64,000 bases of DNA, from contig JAQIJD010000001.1 of the NCBI GenBank assembly GCA_036946415.1, forward strand, positions 434,001 to 498,000. Reading direction: 5' to 3'. This DNA is from Sphingomonas_Q fennica_A (lineage in GTDB: Bacteria; Pseudomonadota; Alphaproteobacteria; Sphingomonadales; Sphingomonadaceae). Position numbers and translations under genes: made by a program. Positions 1 to 8,272 of the stretch are shown here, piece by piece. Under the pieces are notes generated by a model, which had not been told where the DNA came from, did not search any database, and was given only the letters and a program-made list of their open reading frames with translations. Position 1 is the stretch's first letter. The number at the start of each line of letters is the position of its first letter.

Positions 1-891
1 CATCGCGAAGACATGCTTGCCGCCGCGGAAGATGGCTGCGCCCAGGCTGTTGACCAGCCATGTCCCCGGCAGCGGCGCGCCGGCCAGCAGCGGCGCTGCG
101 GGCGGTTCCGAAAGAAGCGCGATCCAGTCGAAGATGCAGGCGCAGTCGGCGACCCAGCCGTCCGCGGTGGCGATGGCGCCGCCCGTCATGTCGCAGGTGC
201 CGATGCGCAACACGCGCGTCCCGATGCCGCGTTCGCCGAGCATCGCCGTCATCATCCGCAATTCGGCATGGTCGGGCCACATGTCCCCCGCCGGCCCGTC
301 GGGAATGACGAAGGCGACGCGCTTCAGGGGCGTGCCGGGGCCGCGCGCGTCGTGGAGCGCGACCAGCGCGTCGAGGAACGCCTCGCCCGCGCGCTCGAAG
401 GCGATCGGCCGTTCGGCGGCCAGCGCCTGCATCGGCGGCAGCGTATCGAACGCGTCCGACAGCGCCTCGTCGAAGAACACGCCGCCGCACAGGCCGGCGT
501 TATATTCGATGAAGTGCGGCGTGCCGGCCGCGTCCACCAGCGCGTCGAACCGGCCGGCAGGCTCGGGCAGGCCGCCGCGATGCGCCTCGATCAGCGGGCG
601 CAGCGGATGCGCGCCCAGCCACCGGTCCCGAAGCGCCAGGTCGGTGCGGAAGGCGGCGTCGGCCCGCTCGATCAGCACCATCGCCCGGCCGCAGGCGTCG
701 GCGAAGGCGGCATGGTCGCCCGCCTCGACGAAGCCGGGCTGGATCGTCGCACAGACCGGCTTGCCCCCGTAATAGAGGCCGCGCCGCTCGGTTTCGGCGG
801 CGAAGCGGGCGGCGGTGTCCGCGGCGCCGGCTTCCGCCAGCAGGGCACGATAGCGTTCGTCCGCAGTGCCGGCGGCGTCGTTCGGATGCAT
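1..891 (-). CDS. ATP-grasp-like protein, partial (C-terminus outside window)
   Basis: An open frame of 297 codons begins at the ATG at 891 and is still open at base 1, so only the N-terminal part is present. A GGGGA-type ribosome binding site lies about seven bases upstream. The protein starts MHPNDAAGTADERY and is acidic and soluble, with no signal peptide or membrane segment. The stretch PHFIEYNAGLCGG near residue 145 recalls the FIEYNA-type strands of pre-ATP-grasp and glutathionylspermidine-synthase-like proteins. That resemblance is the only functional hint and the substrate cannot be inferred. It could equally be an uncharacterised conserved protein. The short gap to the LysR gene on the same strand (58 bases) leaves co-transcription possible. 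Confidence 0.6.
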   Translation of the reverse strand, partial: MHPNDAAGTADERYRALLAEAGAADTAARFAAETERRGLYYGGKPVCATIQPGFVEAGDHAAFADACGRAMVLIERADAAFRTDLALRDRWLGAHPLRPLIEAHRGGLPEPAGRFDALVDAAGTPHFIEYNAGLCGGVFFDEALSDAFDTLPPMQALAAERPIAFERAGEAFLDALVALHDARGPGTPLKRVAFVIPDGPAGDMWPDHAELRMMTAMLGERGIGTRVLRIGTCDMTGGAIATADGWVADCACIFDWIALLSEPPAAPLLAGAPLPGTWLVNSLGAAIFRGGKHVFAM

Positions 892-949
892 CCTGTTCCC
901 CCTGTTTGCCCGCGACTTAGCAGAGCGTCGGGGGCGGGGGGTGGTTCAG

Positions 950-2065
950 TTATTGCACCGGGCCGTGCGGGGGGAAATCGATGTCTTCCATGTCGGCGAA
1001 CAGGTTGACGATATTGGCGCTGTCGCCGCGCAGCCGCCCTTCCAGTTCGGTCGGGTGGATGAACGTATCCGAGAACCACGGGTAGAGATCGGGATCGAAC
1101 GAGCGGCGGATCCAGTCGATCGCCAGTTCGGTCGCCTTCGATCGGCGCGCGTCGGGATGGTAGACGAGCAGGATGTCGCGCCGGAGCTTCAGTTCGGCGT
1201 CCACCGGCACCACCCGCCGCGTCATAGCCCGCGCGTAGGTGGGCAGCACGCCGATGCCAGCGCCGCGCGCGATCGCCCAATAATGCGCCGAACTGGTGTT
1301 GGCGCGGATCGCGACCGTGCCCGGCGGCAGATCGCTGCCCAGCAGCAGCGTCTCGGCGTCGGTCGGTACCTGATCGGACGTCTGGAGGACCAGCTTGTGG
1401 CGCAGCAGTTCCTCGATCGAGCCGGGCGTGCCGTGCGCCGCCAGATAGCCGGGGGCGGCGAAGGGCATGATGTGGAGCGTGCCGATCTTGGTGACGATCA
1501 GGTCGGGATGGACCGGCCGGTCGAGCTGGACGGCGATGTCGACATCGCGGAACAGCACGTCCACCGGCCGCATGTCGCAGCGCAGGTCCACCGTCAGGTG
1601 CGGATGCTCGGCCTGGAAATCGACGATCCGGGGCATCAGCCAGAAGGTGCCGAGCCCCTCGGTCACCTGGATCGAGACGCGGCTGGCGGCGCGCGTGCCG
1701 CGGCTCTGCCGCAGCCGATCGAGCGCGGAAGCGCCCGACGACATCTCCCGCGCGATGGACAGCATCTCGCGGCCTTCCGCGGTCAGCGTCAGCCCGTCTA
1801 TGGTGCGCTTGGCGAGGACGAGGCCAAGATCATGCTCCAGCTGTTCGATTCGCGAACGGATGGTGTTGACCGCGCAGCCCGCGGCCGCGGCGGCGGAGCG
1901 CAGGCTGCCCGTTTCGGCGGCGATCATGAACAGGCGCAGATCGTCCCACCGGTAGCGGGGGCCGGCGGCGGACCCGTGTTCGGTGTGCTGCACACCCCTG
2001 TTCGTTTTCTGCACCGCAGACTTGCCGGAGCCCCGCATTACAAGCGGATCCGTCCGGTCCGCCAC
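950..2065 (-). CDS. LysR-family transcriptional regulator
   Basis: The product is up to 371 residues, long for a LysR protein (usually about 300), because about 36 unconserved residues precede the winged helix-turn-helix at YRWDDLRLF. A later start is therefore plausible. The helix-turn-helix spans roughly residues 38-97 and shows the typical GSLRSAAAAAG recognition region and LGLVLAKR wing. A periplasmic-binding-protein-like effector domain follows from about residue 120 to 300 (SIQVTEGLGTFWLMPRIVDF). The gene is divergent from the GNAT gene at 2098, with about 32 bases between the annotated starts, so it may regulate that gene. The effector is unknown. The last 40 residues are an uncommon acidic tail. 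Confidence 0.85.
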   Translation of the reverse strand: MADRTDPLVMRGSGKSAVQKTNRGVQHTEHGSAAGPRYRWDDLRLFMIAAETGSLRSAAAAAGCAVNTIRSRIEQLEHDLGLVLAKRTIDGLTLTAEGREMLSIAREMSSGASALDRLRQSRGTRAASRVSIQVTEGLGTFWLMPRIVDFQAEHPHLTVDLRCDMRPVDVLFRDVDIAVQLDRPVHPDLIVTKIGTLHIMPFAAPGYLAAHGTPGSIEELLRHKLVLQTSDQVPTDAETLLLGSDLPPGTVAIRANTSSAHYWAIARGAGIGVLPTYARAMTRRVVPVDAELKLRRDILLVYHPDARRSKATELAIDWIRRSFDPDLYPWFSDTFIHPTELEGRLRGDSANIVNLFADMEDIDFPPHGPVQ

Positions 2066-2097
2066 GAGCCGGATGCGTCATCGTATGAGGCTGACTC

Positions 2098-3387
2098 GTG
2101 AAACATCTCGATACACTAGCGGTGCCTGTGGATGGCTTCAAGAAGCTGGCGTTCAGTCCGCGCCTGCGCCGGTTGATGGAGAACGTGCGATCGGTCCCAA
2201 CCGTGACGCACGCCACCATCCCGCAGGCGCAGGCGGCGATGGCGGTGGCGCGGCAGTCGCTGCCCGGCCTGATGACCGACGAGACGCTCGCGCGGCTGCT
2301 CGATCACAATCCCGAGATGTTCCACATCCTGTCGGGTGACGGCATCCCCGCGGGCAGGACCGTCTTCTATGGGCTGATGCCGCTCACCGAAAAGGGTGCG
2401 GCCGGCCTCGTCGCCGGCCGGCTGCACGGCGCAGCGCCCGAACTGGACGACATCTGCCGCCCCGGCGAGGTGCCCGTCGCGGTCTATTGCCCGCTGATCT
2501 TCACGCCCGCCGCATTCGGCCCGGCGATGAAGGCGCTCACCCTGTCGCTGGGGCAAATGGCGCCCGCGGGCGGCCCGCTGTTCGGCCGGCCCGTGACGGA
2601 TCATACCGCGCAACTCTTCCCGGCGATGGGCTTCCTGCGGGCGGACACGCTCTATCCGGATGCGCCCGCCGATCTGCTGGTGGTGCTGCCCGAAGCGGAA
2701 GCGGCGCCCGCGCCGATCGACGAGAAGCGCCTCGCCCGCCGGGCGCCCTGGCCGATGGCACCCGCACAGGAGGCGCCCGCCGCCCCCAGCCCCACCATCA
2801 CCGTGCGCGTCGCGCGGACGATGGAGGACATGATGCGCGTCTTCGCGATCCGCGCCGCCACCTACATGAGCGAGCAATCCTGCCCCTATGACGAGGAGTT
2901 CGACGGCAACGACTTCTGCGCCATGCACCTGATCGGCGAGGTCGACGGCGAGCCGGCGGGGTGCCTGCGCATCCGCTTCTTCAACGGATTCGTGAAGATG
3001 GAGCGGCTGGCGGTGCGGGGCGACTGGCGGACCAGCAAGCTCGCCTTCCGCATGGTGCGCGAGGGGATGAAGCTGGTCGCCGCCAAGGGCTTCACCCACG
3101 TCTACGGCCATTCGCGCGCCGATCTCGTCCGCTTCTGGAGCACCTTCGGCTTCCGCCCGATCCCGGGGCGCCCCACCTTCACCTTCTCCGGCCTCGAATA
3201 TGTCGAGATGGAAGGGGCGATCCCGGCGGCGGCCGATCCGATCGCGATCGGCTGCGATCCCCTGAAGATCATCCGCCCCGAAGGCGCGTGGGACCGGCCC
3301 GGTCCGCTCGACCGGTCGGGCGTGCGCGGCCTTGCCGAAGGCGTCGCCGGCCGCATCCGCACGGTCGGCGGAGGGCGCGGCGAATGA
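2098..3387 (+). CDS. GNAT-family N-acyltransferase, possibly with two GNAT folds
   Basis: The 429-residue soluble protein has a clear C-terminal GNAT domain at about residues 235-365. Its RAATYMSEQSCPYDEEFDGND segment is followed by the MERLAVRGDWR acetyl-CoA strand and the late YGHSRADLVRFWSTFGF helix-strand. The N-terminal half (about residues 40-200) also ends in a GNAT-like FPAMGFLRADTLYPDAP segment, which suggests a degenerate second acyltransferase fold. The acceptor is unknown, and long-chain acyl-amino-acid synthases of the FeeM type are one alternative. The stop codon overlaps the start of the next gene as ATGA, so the two are translationally coupled. The gene is divergent from the LysR gene, and the fli operon lies downstream on the opposite strand. 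Confidence 0.7.
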   Translation: MKHLDTLAVPVDGFKKLAFSPRLRRLMENVRSVPTVTHATIPQAQAAMAVARQSLPGLMTDETLARLLDHNPEMFHILSGDGIPAGRTVFYGLMPLTEKGAAGLVAGRLHGAAPELDDICRPGEVPVAVYCPLIFTPAAFGPAMKALTLSLGQMAPAGGPLFGRPVTDHTAQLFPAMGFLRADTLYPDAPADLLVVLPEAEAAPAPIDEKRLARRAPWPMAPAQEAPAAPSPTITVRVARTMEDMMRVFAIRAATYMSEQSCPYDEEFDGNDFCAMHLIGEVDGEPAGCLRIRFFNGFVKMERLAVRGDWRTSKLAFRMVREGMKLVAAKGFTHVYGHSRADLVRFWSTFGFRPIPGRPTFTFSGLEYVEMEGAIPAAADPIAIGCDPLKIIRPEGAWDRPGPLDRSGVRGLAEGVAGRIRTVGGGRGE

Positions 3388-3788
3388 AGGAGGAACGGCT
3401 GGTCCCCGCGCAATATGGCGATGGGGAGCCGATCGACGAAACGGTGATCGCCATGGCCCGCAGCGCGCTCGCCACCCGGCGCCGGCGCGACCGGGTCTTC
3501 GCCCCCGGCCTGTTCGCCGAGCCCGCGTGGGACATGCTGCTCGACCTGCTGATCGCCGAGGCGGAGAACCGGCGCCTGTCCGTGTCCAGCACCTGCCTCG
3601 CCGCCGCGGTGCCGCAGACGACGGCGCTGCGCTGGCTGAACTACCTCGTCGAATCGGGGCTGCTGGTGCGCGTGCAGACCGGTTCCGAAGGGCGCAGCAC
3701 CGTCGTGCGGCTGACCCCCAAGGCCCGGCGGCAGCTGGTCCGCACGCTGGAGCCGGCCGCCTCGGCCGCGCGCGACGCCTTCGGCTGA
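3384..3788 (+). CDS. Winged-helix (MarR-like) DNA-binding protein
   Basis: The start at 3384 overlaps the preceding stop as ATGA and is preceded by no better start. The 134-residue product is basic at its N-terminus (ATRRRRDRVF) and carries a winged helix at about residues 50-120. The recognition-helix region is AVPQTTALRWLNYLV and the wing is SEGRSTVVRLTP. This domain is strikingly like the C-terminal third of the protein at 62408-63289; both contain a EPAWDMLLDL helix and a TTA(L/I)RW recognition helix. The family is common in sphingomonads but its targets are not known to me. It ends 10 bases before the fliS stop on the other strand. Confidence 0.75.
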   Translation: MKEERLVPAQYGDGEPIDETVIAMARSALATRRRRDRVFAPGLFAEPAWDMLLDLLIAEAENRRLSVSSTCLAAAVPQTTALRWLNYLVESGLLVRVQTGSEGRSTVVRLTPKARRQLVRTLEPAASAARDAFG

Positions 3789-3798
3789 CCGCGCCCGA

Positions 3799-4191
3799 TC
3801 AGGAAATGGCGTTCCACGCGGTCGAGATGTCCGCGATCATGCTGCGCGTCTGCGCCAGCGCCGCCATGTCTCCGTTGCGCTGGAACAGATCGAGCAGCCG
3901 GCGCGATTCGCGGTAGATCAGGTCCAGGCTGTGGGCGATCTCGCCGCCCTTCTCCATGTCGAGCGAGCTTTCGAGGCCGTGCAGGATCGAGACGGCGCGC
4001 GCGTGCCGCTCGTTGCGGCGCGCGGGATCGCCTGTCGGCCCCAGCGCCGCCAGCGTCTCTAGCGCGCGCTGCAATTCGTCGAACAGGATCTGGACGAGGC
4101 CGTGCGGCGTCGCCCCCTCGATCCGGCTGGCGACGTCGATCGAGCGGTAGCTGCCGCCGGCGCGCCCATATCCCCTGTGAAGTCCAAACAT
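3799..4191 (-). CDS. fliS: Flagellar export chaperone FliS
   Basis: FliS is the cytoplasmic chaperone that binds the flagellin C-terminus and prevents premature polymerisation. The 130-residue length fits the family. It is helical throughout and begins with the usual Tyr-rich N-terminus (GYGRAGGSYRSIDV), followed by the IEGATPHGLVQILFDEL helix 1 signature; a MEKGGEIAHSLDLIYR segment is also typical. It is the last gene of the minus-strand flagellar run, 18 bases after fliD, the conserved fliD-fliS order. The flagellin client is encoded at 20383. Confidence 0.93.
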   Translation of the reverse strand: MFGLHRGYGRAGGSYRSIDVASRIEGATPHGLVQILFDELQRALETLAALGPTGDPARRNERHARAVSILHGLESSLDMEKGGEIAHSLDLIYRESRRLLDLFQRNGDMAALAQTRSMIADISTAWNAIS

Positions 4192-4209
4192 CTCGGCGTT
4201 TCCCGGCTA

Positions 4210-5844
4210 TCAGCTGTCGCTTTTGGTCCACATGTTCACCTGCTGCTCCAGGAAGCTCTGCGTCGCCTTGTAGGCGGCGACGCGCTTGTCCATGCCGCTG
4301 AACGATCTGGTCAGGCGGCTGCGCAGCGTGGTGTCGGCATCGGTCATCTTGGTGCGGTCGGCGGCGATCGTCTTGCTCTCCGCCGTGTAGCGCGCGGTCG
4401 TGGTGCTCAGCCCGCCCTGATCGGCCAGCAGCGCATCGCGGATCGATTTCAGCGCGCCGGCGATGCCGATGTCGACGGTGATCGTCGCGCGGGCGACGGC
4501 GCCCAGCGGCTTCAGCACGAGGCCGCTGGCCGGCGACTTGACCGAGGCGACGAGGCCCTCGCCGGTCGTCAGCGCCGCCTCGCCCGCGATCTTGCCCTGC
4601 GCGGAAGTGCCGCCGGCCTGTGGCGTCACGTCCGTCACCTCATAGGTGCCGGGCTTGGCCCGGCCCATCGGCGAGGTGATCTGGACGAGCGGGTTGCTGC
4701 TATACTGGCCGGGGTTGAACATCGCCTCGATCCCGGCCGGATCGGCGGCGATCGTCGCCTCCAGCCGGGTCTTGTTGACGGTGAGCGTCCCGTCGCGATT
4801 GGTGACGACGCCGATCTCGGCGAGGGTGGCGACGCCGCCGCCCGAGTTCAGCTTCATCGAGGTGAGGCCGGCGAGCTGCCGCTTCATGTCGCGCAACGCC
4901 GATTCGCCGCTGAGCACGCCGGTCGCCACCGTCTTGCCGTCTGCATCGGTCGTCGTGCCGGCCGTCGTCTGCGCCTTCAATATGCCCATCAGCTCGTTAT
5001 AGGCGCCGACGAAATCGTTGACCGCCTGGCCGAGCGCCGCCGTCGGCCGGGTCGCGCCGATCGAGACGGCGGTGCCGGGCCTGGCGTCCTTCAGTTCCAG
5101 CGTCACGCCCGAGACGAGATCGTCGATCGTGTTGGTCGCGCGCGAGACGGAGACGCCGTCCATCTTCAGCAGCGCATCCTGCGCGCCCTGCGCCAGCGTC
5201 ATGCCCTTAGCCGGATCGCCGGCGGGCGGGTAGGCGAAGTCGGCGAGGCCGGTGGCGGTGCCGGCGGCGGGGGTGAGGGTGAAGGCGGCGGCCGCGCCCG
5301 TCTCGCCCTTCAGCGTCAGGCGCGCGCCGGCCGAATCGGTGACGACGCTGGCGGTGATGCCGAGGCCCGCGGCATTGATCGATCGGGCGAGGCCCGACAG
5401 GCTGTCGTTGTCCGGCCCGACCGTCAGATCCATGGTGCGGCTGCCGACGCCGAGGGTGATCGTGCCCTGGCCGATCGCCGTCCCCGCACTGGCCGCATAG
5501 CCCGAGACGAGCGACTGGGCGGTGGCGAGCTGCGTCACCTCGACACGCGCCGACAGGTTGGCGATGCGCGCGCCCGGCTGCGCCTTGGCGGTCAGCACCG
5601 CCGCGTCGGACGTGGTCGGCTGCGTCGACAGCGAGCCACCCTCGACCAGGCCGGTGAGTGCGGTGGAAAAGCCGGACAGCGCGTTGCTGACGGTGGCGAG
5701 CGAGGAGATGCGCGCACTGTTGGCCGTCTCCCGCGCCTTGATCGCGGCTTCCTTCGGCTCCTTCGCGGCCGTGGCGAGCTTCTCGATCAGGCTCGACGTA
5801 TCGATCCCCGAACCGACGCCCAGCGTGCTTGAGATGCTCGTCAT
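4210..5844 (-). CDS. fliD: Flagellar filament cap protein FliD (HAP2)
   Basis: FliD forms the cap at the filament tip and directs insertion of flagellin subunits. The 544-residue protein has the FliD N-terminal signature (SSTLGVGSGIDTSSLIEKL) and N- and C-terminal coiled-coil regions (KEPKEAAIKARETANSARIS; TESKTIAADRTKMTDADTTL). The Ala/Thr/Gly-rich middle is typical of the variable cap leg domains. As expected for a protein exported through the flagellar type III system, there is no Sec signal peptide. It lies 52 bases downstream of flhB and directly upstream of fliS on the same strand. Confidence 0.94.
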   Translation of the reverse strand: MTSISSTLGVGSGIDTSSLIEKLATAAKEPKEAAIKARETANSARISSLATVSNALSGFSTALTGLVEGGSLSTQPTTSDAAVLTAKAQPGARIANLSARVEVTQLATAQSLVSGYAASAGTAIGQGTITLGVGSRTMDLTVGPDNDSLSGLARSINAAGLGITASVVTDSAGARLTLKGETGAAAAFTLTPAAGTATGLADFAYPPAGDPAKGMTLAQGAQDALLKMDGVSVSRATNTIDDLVSGVTLELKDARPGTAVSIGATRPTAALGQAVNDFVGAYNELMGILKAQTTAGTTTDADGKTVATGVLSGESALRDMKRQLAGLTSMKLNSGGGVATLAEIGVVTNRDGTLTVNKTRLEATIAADPAGIEAMFNPGQYSSNPLVQITSPMGRAKPGTYEVTDVTPQAGGTSAQGKIAGEAALTTGEGLVASVKSPASGLVLKPLGAVARATITVDIGIAGALKSIRDALLADQGGLSTTTARYTAESKTIAADRTKMTDADTTLRSRLTRSFSGMDKRVAAYKATQSFLEQQVNMWTKSDS

Positions 5845-5896
5845 GCGGCCTGCCTTCCCATGTCCGTTAACGGCAGCGGCGCCGGAGACTTAAGCC

Positions 5897-7033
5897 TCAT
5901 TGCTCGCGATTGCCGTCTGCATCGAAGCGCATCTCGTCGGGCAGCGTCACGTCCGGCTGGCGGACGCCCTCGGCCATGGCGCGTTCCAGGTTGAAGACGA
6001 AGGCCAGCACCGTCGCCACCGCGATGTAGAGGTCTTCGCGGATCGGGTGGCCGTCCTTGCTGGTGTAATAAAGCGCGCGGGTGAGCGGCGGATAGCGCAG
6101 CACTGGCACCGCCTGCTCGTCGGCATAGTCGCGGATCGCCTGCGCCATCACCCCGCGGCCGCGCGCCAGCACCACCGGCGCGGCATCGAAGCCGGGGCGG
6201 TAGCGCAGCGCGACGGCGAAGCTGGTCGGGTTGACGAGGACGACGCTCGCGTCCTTCAGCGCGGCGCGGGTGGAGGATTTCAGCTCCATCTGCTTGCGGC
6301 GGATATGGCCCTTCAGCTCGGGGCTGCCCTCGGACTGCTTATGCTCGTCCTTCACTTCCTGCTTGGTCATGCGCAGCCGGCCGGCGCGCTGGAAGAGCTG
6401 CATCGGCACGTCGATCCCCGCGACCCCGACGAGGCCGAAGGACAGGACGAGGATGGCGAGCGCGAAGACATGGCCGATCTCGCCGATCGCGGCGGGCAGA
6501 TCCTGGCTGCCCAGCACGGTCAGCTGGCGCATCCGCCCGGCGAGCAGCCACCAGGCGACGGCCGCCATCAACGCGATCTTGACGAAGGATTTGCCGAGTT
6601 CGATCAGCCCCTGCATCCCGAAGATGCGCTTGATCCCGCTCATCGGATCGATGCGGCTGCCCTTGGGCTGAATGGCGTTCCAGCGGAAGCCGAGCGAGCC
6701 GAGCGCGGCGGGCGCCGCGACCGCCGCCAGCAACGTCATCGCGAACAGCGCCACCACCGGCATCGCCACGCCGGCGCCCAGGCGCAGGATCGCCGCCCAC
6801 GGATCGAAATGTTCGGCGACGTCGGCGGGCAGGGTCAGGCCCGTCTCCAGCATCTCGGCCGAGGCGGAGACCATCCAGCCGCCCGCCAGCCATATCCACG
6901 ACGCGCCCGCCATCATCACCAGCGCGGTGGCGAGTTCCTTGGACTGGAGGACATCGCCCTTCTCGATCGCGTCCTGCTTGCGCTTCGGCGTCGGGCCTTC
7001 TGTCTTCTCGTCACGATCGGGTGCGTCTGACAT
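5897..7033 (-). CDS. flhB: Flagellar export switch protein FlhB, with NPTS at the autocleavage site
   Basis: FlhB is the export-gate membrane protein that switches secretion from rod/hook to filament substrates. The 378-residue protein starts with the charged DEKTEGPTPKRKQDAIEKGD segment. Four hydrophobic segments follow between about residues 35 and 215, then the KQEVKDEHKQSEGSPELKG linker and the cytoplasmic domain. The autocleavage loop reads NPTS at about residue 270; the family consensus is NPTH. The Asn-Pro cleavage pair is therefore kept and the His is replaced by Ser. The gene is separated from fliR by a palindromic repeat (7106-7185), so expression may be partly independent of the upstream operon. 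Confidence 0.94.
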   Translation of the reverse strand: MSDAPDRDEKTEGPTPKRKQDAIEKGDVLQSKELATALVMMAGASWIWLAGGWMVSASAEMLETGLTLPADVAEHFDPWAAILRLGAGVAMPVVALFAMTLLAAVAAPAALGSLGFRWNAIQPKGSRIDPMSGIKRIFGMQGLIELGKSFVKIALMAAVAWWLLAGRMRQLTVLGSQDLPAAIGEIGHVFALAILVLSFGLVGVAGIDVPMQLFQRAGRLRMTKQEVKDEHKQSEGSPELKGHIRRKQMELKSSTRAALKDASVVLVNPTSFAVALRYRPGFDAAPVVLARGRGVMAQAIRDYADEQAVPVLRYPPLTRALYYTSKDGHPIREDLYIAVATVLAFVFNLERAMAEGVRQPDVTLPDEMRFDADGNREQ

Positions 7034-7105
7034 GGCGCTTGTTTGCCGCAGGCGTGGTTAACGAGGGGCTAATTTGCGGAACGCGCGGAAGTGCGCGTTC
7101 CGAGG

Positions 7106-7204
7106 CGGCACCGGCCCGCTCCCCCACCCGGCCACCCATAGGATACTGGCGTCGGGTGGCCGGGTGGGGGAGCGGGCCGGTGCCGCTTATCCGCGTGAGC
7201 GGAT
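7106..7204. repeat. Composite palindromic repeat, copy 1 (fliR-flhB gap)
   Basis: A perfect 32-base inverted repeat (7106-7137 against 7154-7185) encloses a 16-base loop. A small hairpin follows (ATCCGC at 7189-7194 and GCGGAT at 7199-7204). The core arm CCGGCCCGCTCCCCCACCC is shared with the copies at 22201 and 38449. The small hairpin runs into the corrected fliR stop codon (7204-7206). It is transcribed on either strand as a very stable stem-loop and could attenuate transcription between fliR and flhB. Another short inverted repeat (GGAACGCGC / GCGCGTTCC, about 7078-7101) flanks it on the flhB side. Confidence 0.9.
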
Positions 7205-7990
7205 CAGACCCTCCCAAGCGCGATCTGGCGGGCTTCGGCAAGACCGCGCTGGATCGAGGCGGCGATGCCGTCGCCGATCGCGGGGGGCGGCGATGGCGAG
7301 GAGGACCAGGCCTGCCAGCAGCGTCGCGGGCAGGCCGACCGAGAACAGGTTCATCGACGGCGCCGAGCGCGACAGCATCGCCATGACGAGCTGGACGAGA
7401 ACGAGCGCGAAGGCGACGGGCAAGGCGATGGCGAGGCCGGCGGCGAACAATTCGCCCCCGAACAGCACGAGGCCGCGCACGCTTTCCGCCCCCAGCCACG
7501 CCGATCCGGGGGGGAGGGCGCGGTAGCTTTCGAGGATGATGGTGACGAGCATCAGATGCCCGCCGAGCGCCAGGAAGAAGAAGGTGGCAAGCACCGACAG
7601 GAAGGTGCCGAGCGCGGGCGTCGTCGCTCCCGATCCCGGATCGACCATGTTGGCGAAGCCGAGGCCCATCGTGCTGCTGATCGTCTCGCCCGCCAGCAGC
7701 GCCGCCGAGAAGCCGAGCTGCACCGCGAAGCCGATGGCGAGGCCGGCCAGCACCTCGCCCATCACCAGCACGACGCCGGCGACCGAGGCGAGGCCGTCGT
7801 CGGGCGCCACGAACGGCTGGATCTGGAGCGCGGGGATCGCCACCGCCAGCGCCACCACGAAGCGCAGCTGGATCGGCACCTGCGGGCTGCCGAACACCGG
7901 GGCGACGAGGAAGGCCGCCCCCGGCCGGATCGCAGCGAGGAAGAACAGCCACAATTGCGCCTCCAGCCCGGCAAGGCTGGTCGGGATCAC
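7187..7990 (-). CDS. fliR: Flagellar export gate protein FliR, C-terminus frameshifted
   Basis: FliR is an integral membrane component of the FliPQR export gate. The GTG start at 7990 overlaps the fliQ stop (GTGA) and gives the usual N-terminus VIPTSLAGLEAQLWLFFLAAI, with about six hydrophobic segments following. The final residues of the open frame are an arginine-rich string unlike FliR. If one G is removed from the six-G run at 7282-7287, the frame instead ends AIGDGIAASIQRGLAEARQI with a stop at 7204-7206. That gives 261 residues, the normal FliR length and tail. The base is probably a homopolymer error, otherwise the C-terminus is truly altered. Confidence 0.88.
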   Translation of the reverse strand: MIPTSLAGLEAQLWLFFLAAIRPGAAFLVAPVFGSPQVPIQLRFVVALAVAIPALQIQPFVAPDDGLASVAGVVLVMGEVLAGLAIGFAVQLGFSAALLAGETISSTMGLGFANMVDPGSGATTPALGTFLSVLATFFFLALGGHLMLVTIILESYRALPPGSAWLGAESVRGLVLFGGELFAAGLAIALPVAFALVLVQLVMAMLSRSAPSMNLFSVGLPATLLAGLVLLAIAAPRDRRRHRRLDPARSCRSPPDRAWEGLIRSRG

Positions 7991-8268
7991 CGCACGAGAT
8001 CCGGGATCCGGGCGAAGATCTCGCGCGTGAAATCGGCGATCAGCGTCAGGATCGCGCCGCCGAACAGGGCGAGGCAGCCGCCGACGACGAGCAATTTGGG
8101 GACGAAGCTCAACGTCTGTTCGTTGATCGAGGTGGCTGCCTGAATCATGCCGAGGATCAGTCCGGCGGCGAGCGCGGGGATCAGGATCGGCGAGGTGGCG
8201 AGCGCCAGCACCCACAGCGCCTGTTGCGCCACGCCGATGAAATAGTCGGTGGAGGCGGCGCTGTCCAT
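7987..8268 (-). CDS. fliQ: Flagellar export gate protein FliQ
   Basis: FliQ is the small two-helix membrane subunit of the FliPQR export gate. The 93-residue product from the ATG at 8268 fits the family (about 89 residues). An upstream start at 8295 would overlap fliP and is less likely. Hydrophobic helices lie at about residues 14-37 and 53-77, with the conserved TSINEQTLSFVPKLL segment between them. It begins four bases after fliP and ends in a GTGA overlap with fliR, so the gate genes are tightly coupled. Confidence 0.93.
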   Translation of the reverse strand: MDSAASTDYFIGVAQQALWVLALATSPILIPALAAGLILGMIQAATSINEQTLSFVPKLLVVGGCLALFGGAILTLIADFTREIFARIPDLVR

Positions 8269-8272
8269 GGCG

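Noticed and set aside
4102..5832. Very long plus-strand open frame opposite fliD, and many like it opposite other genes
   Set aside because: At this GC content stop codons are rare in antisense frames. These frames are Arg/Gly/Ala-rich without domains, while the opposite strand encodes recognisable families.
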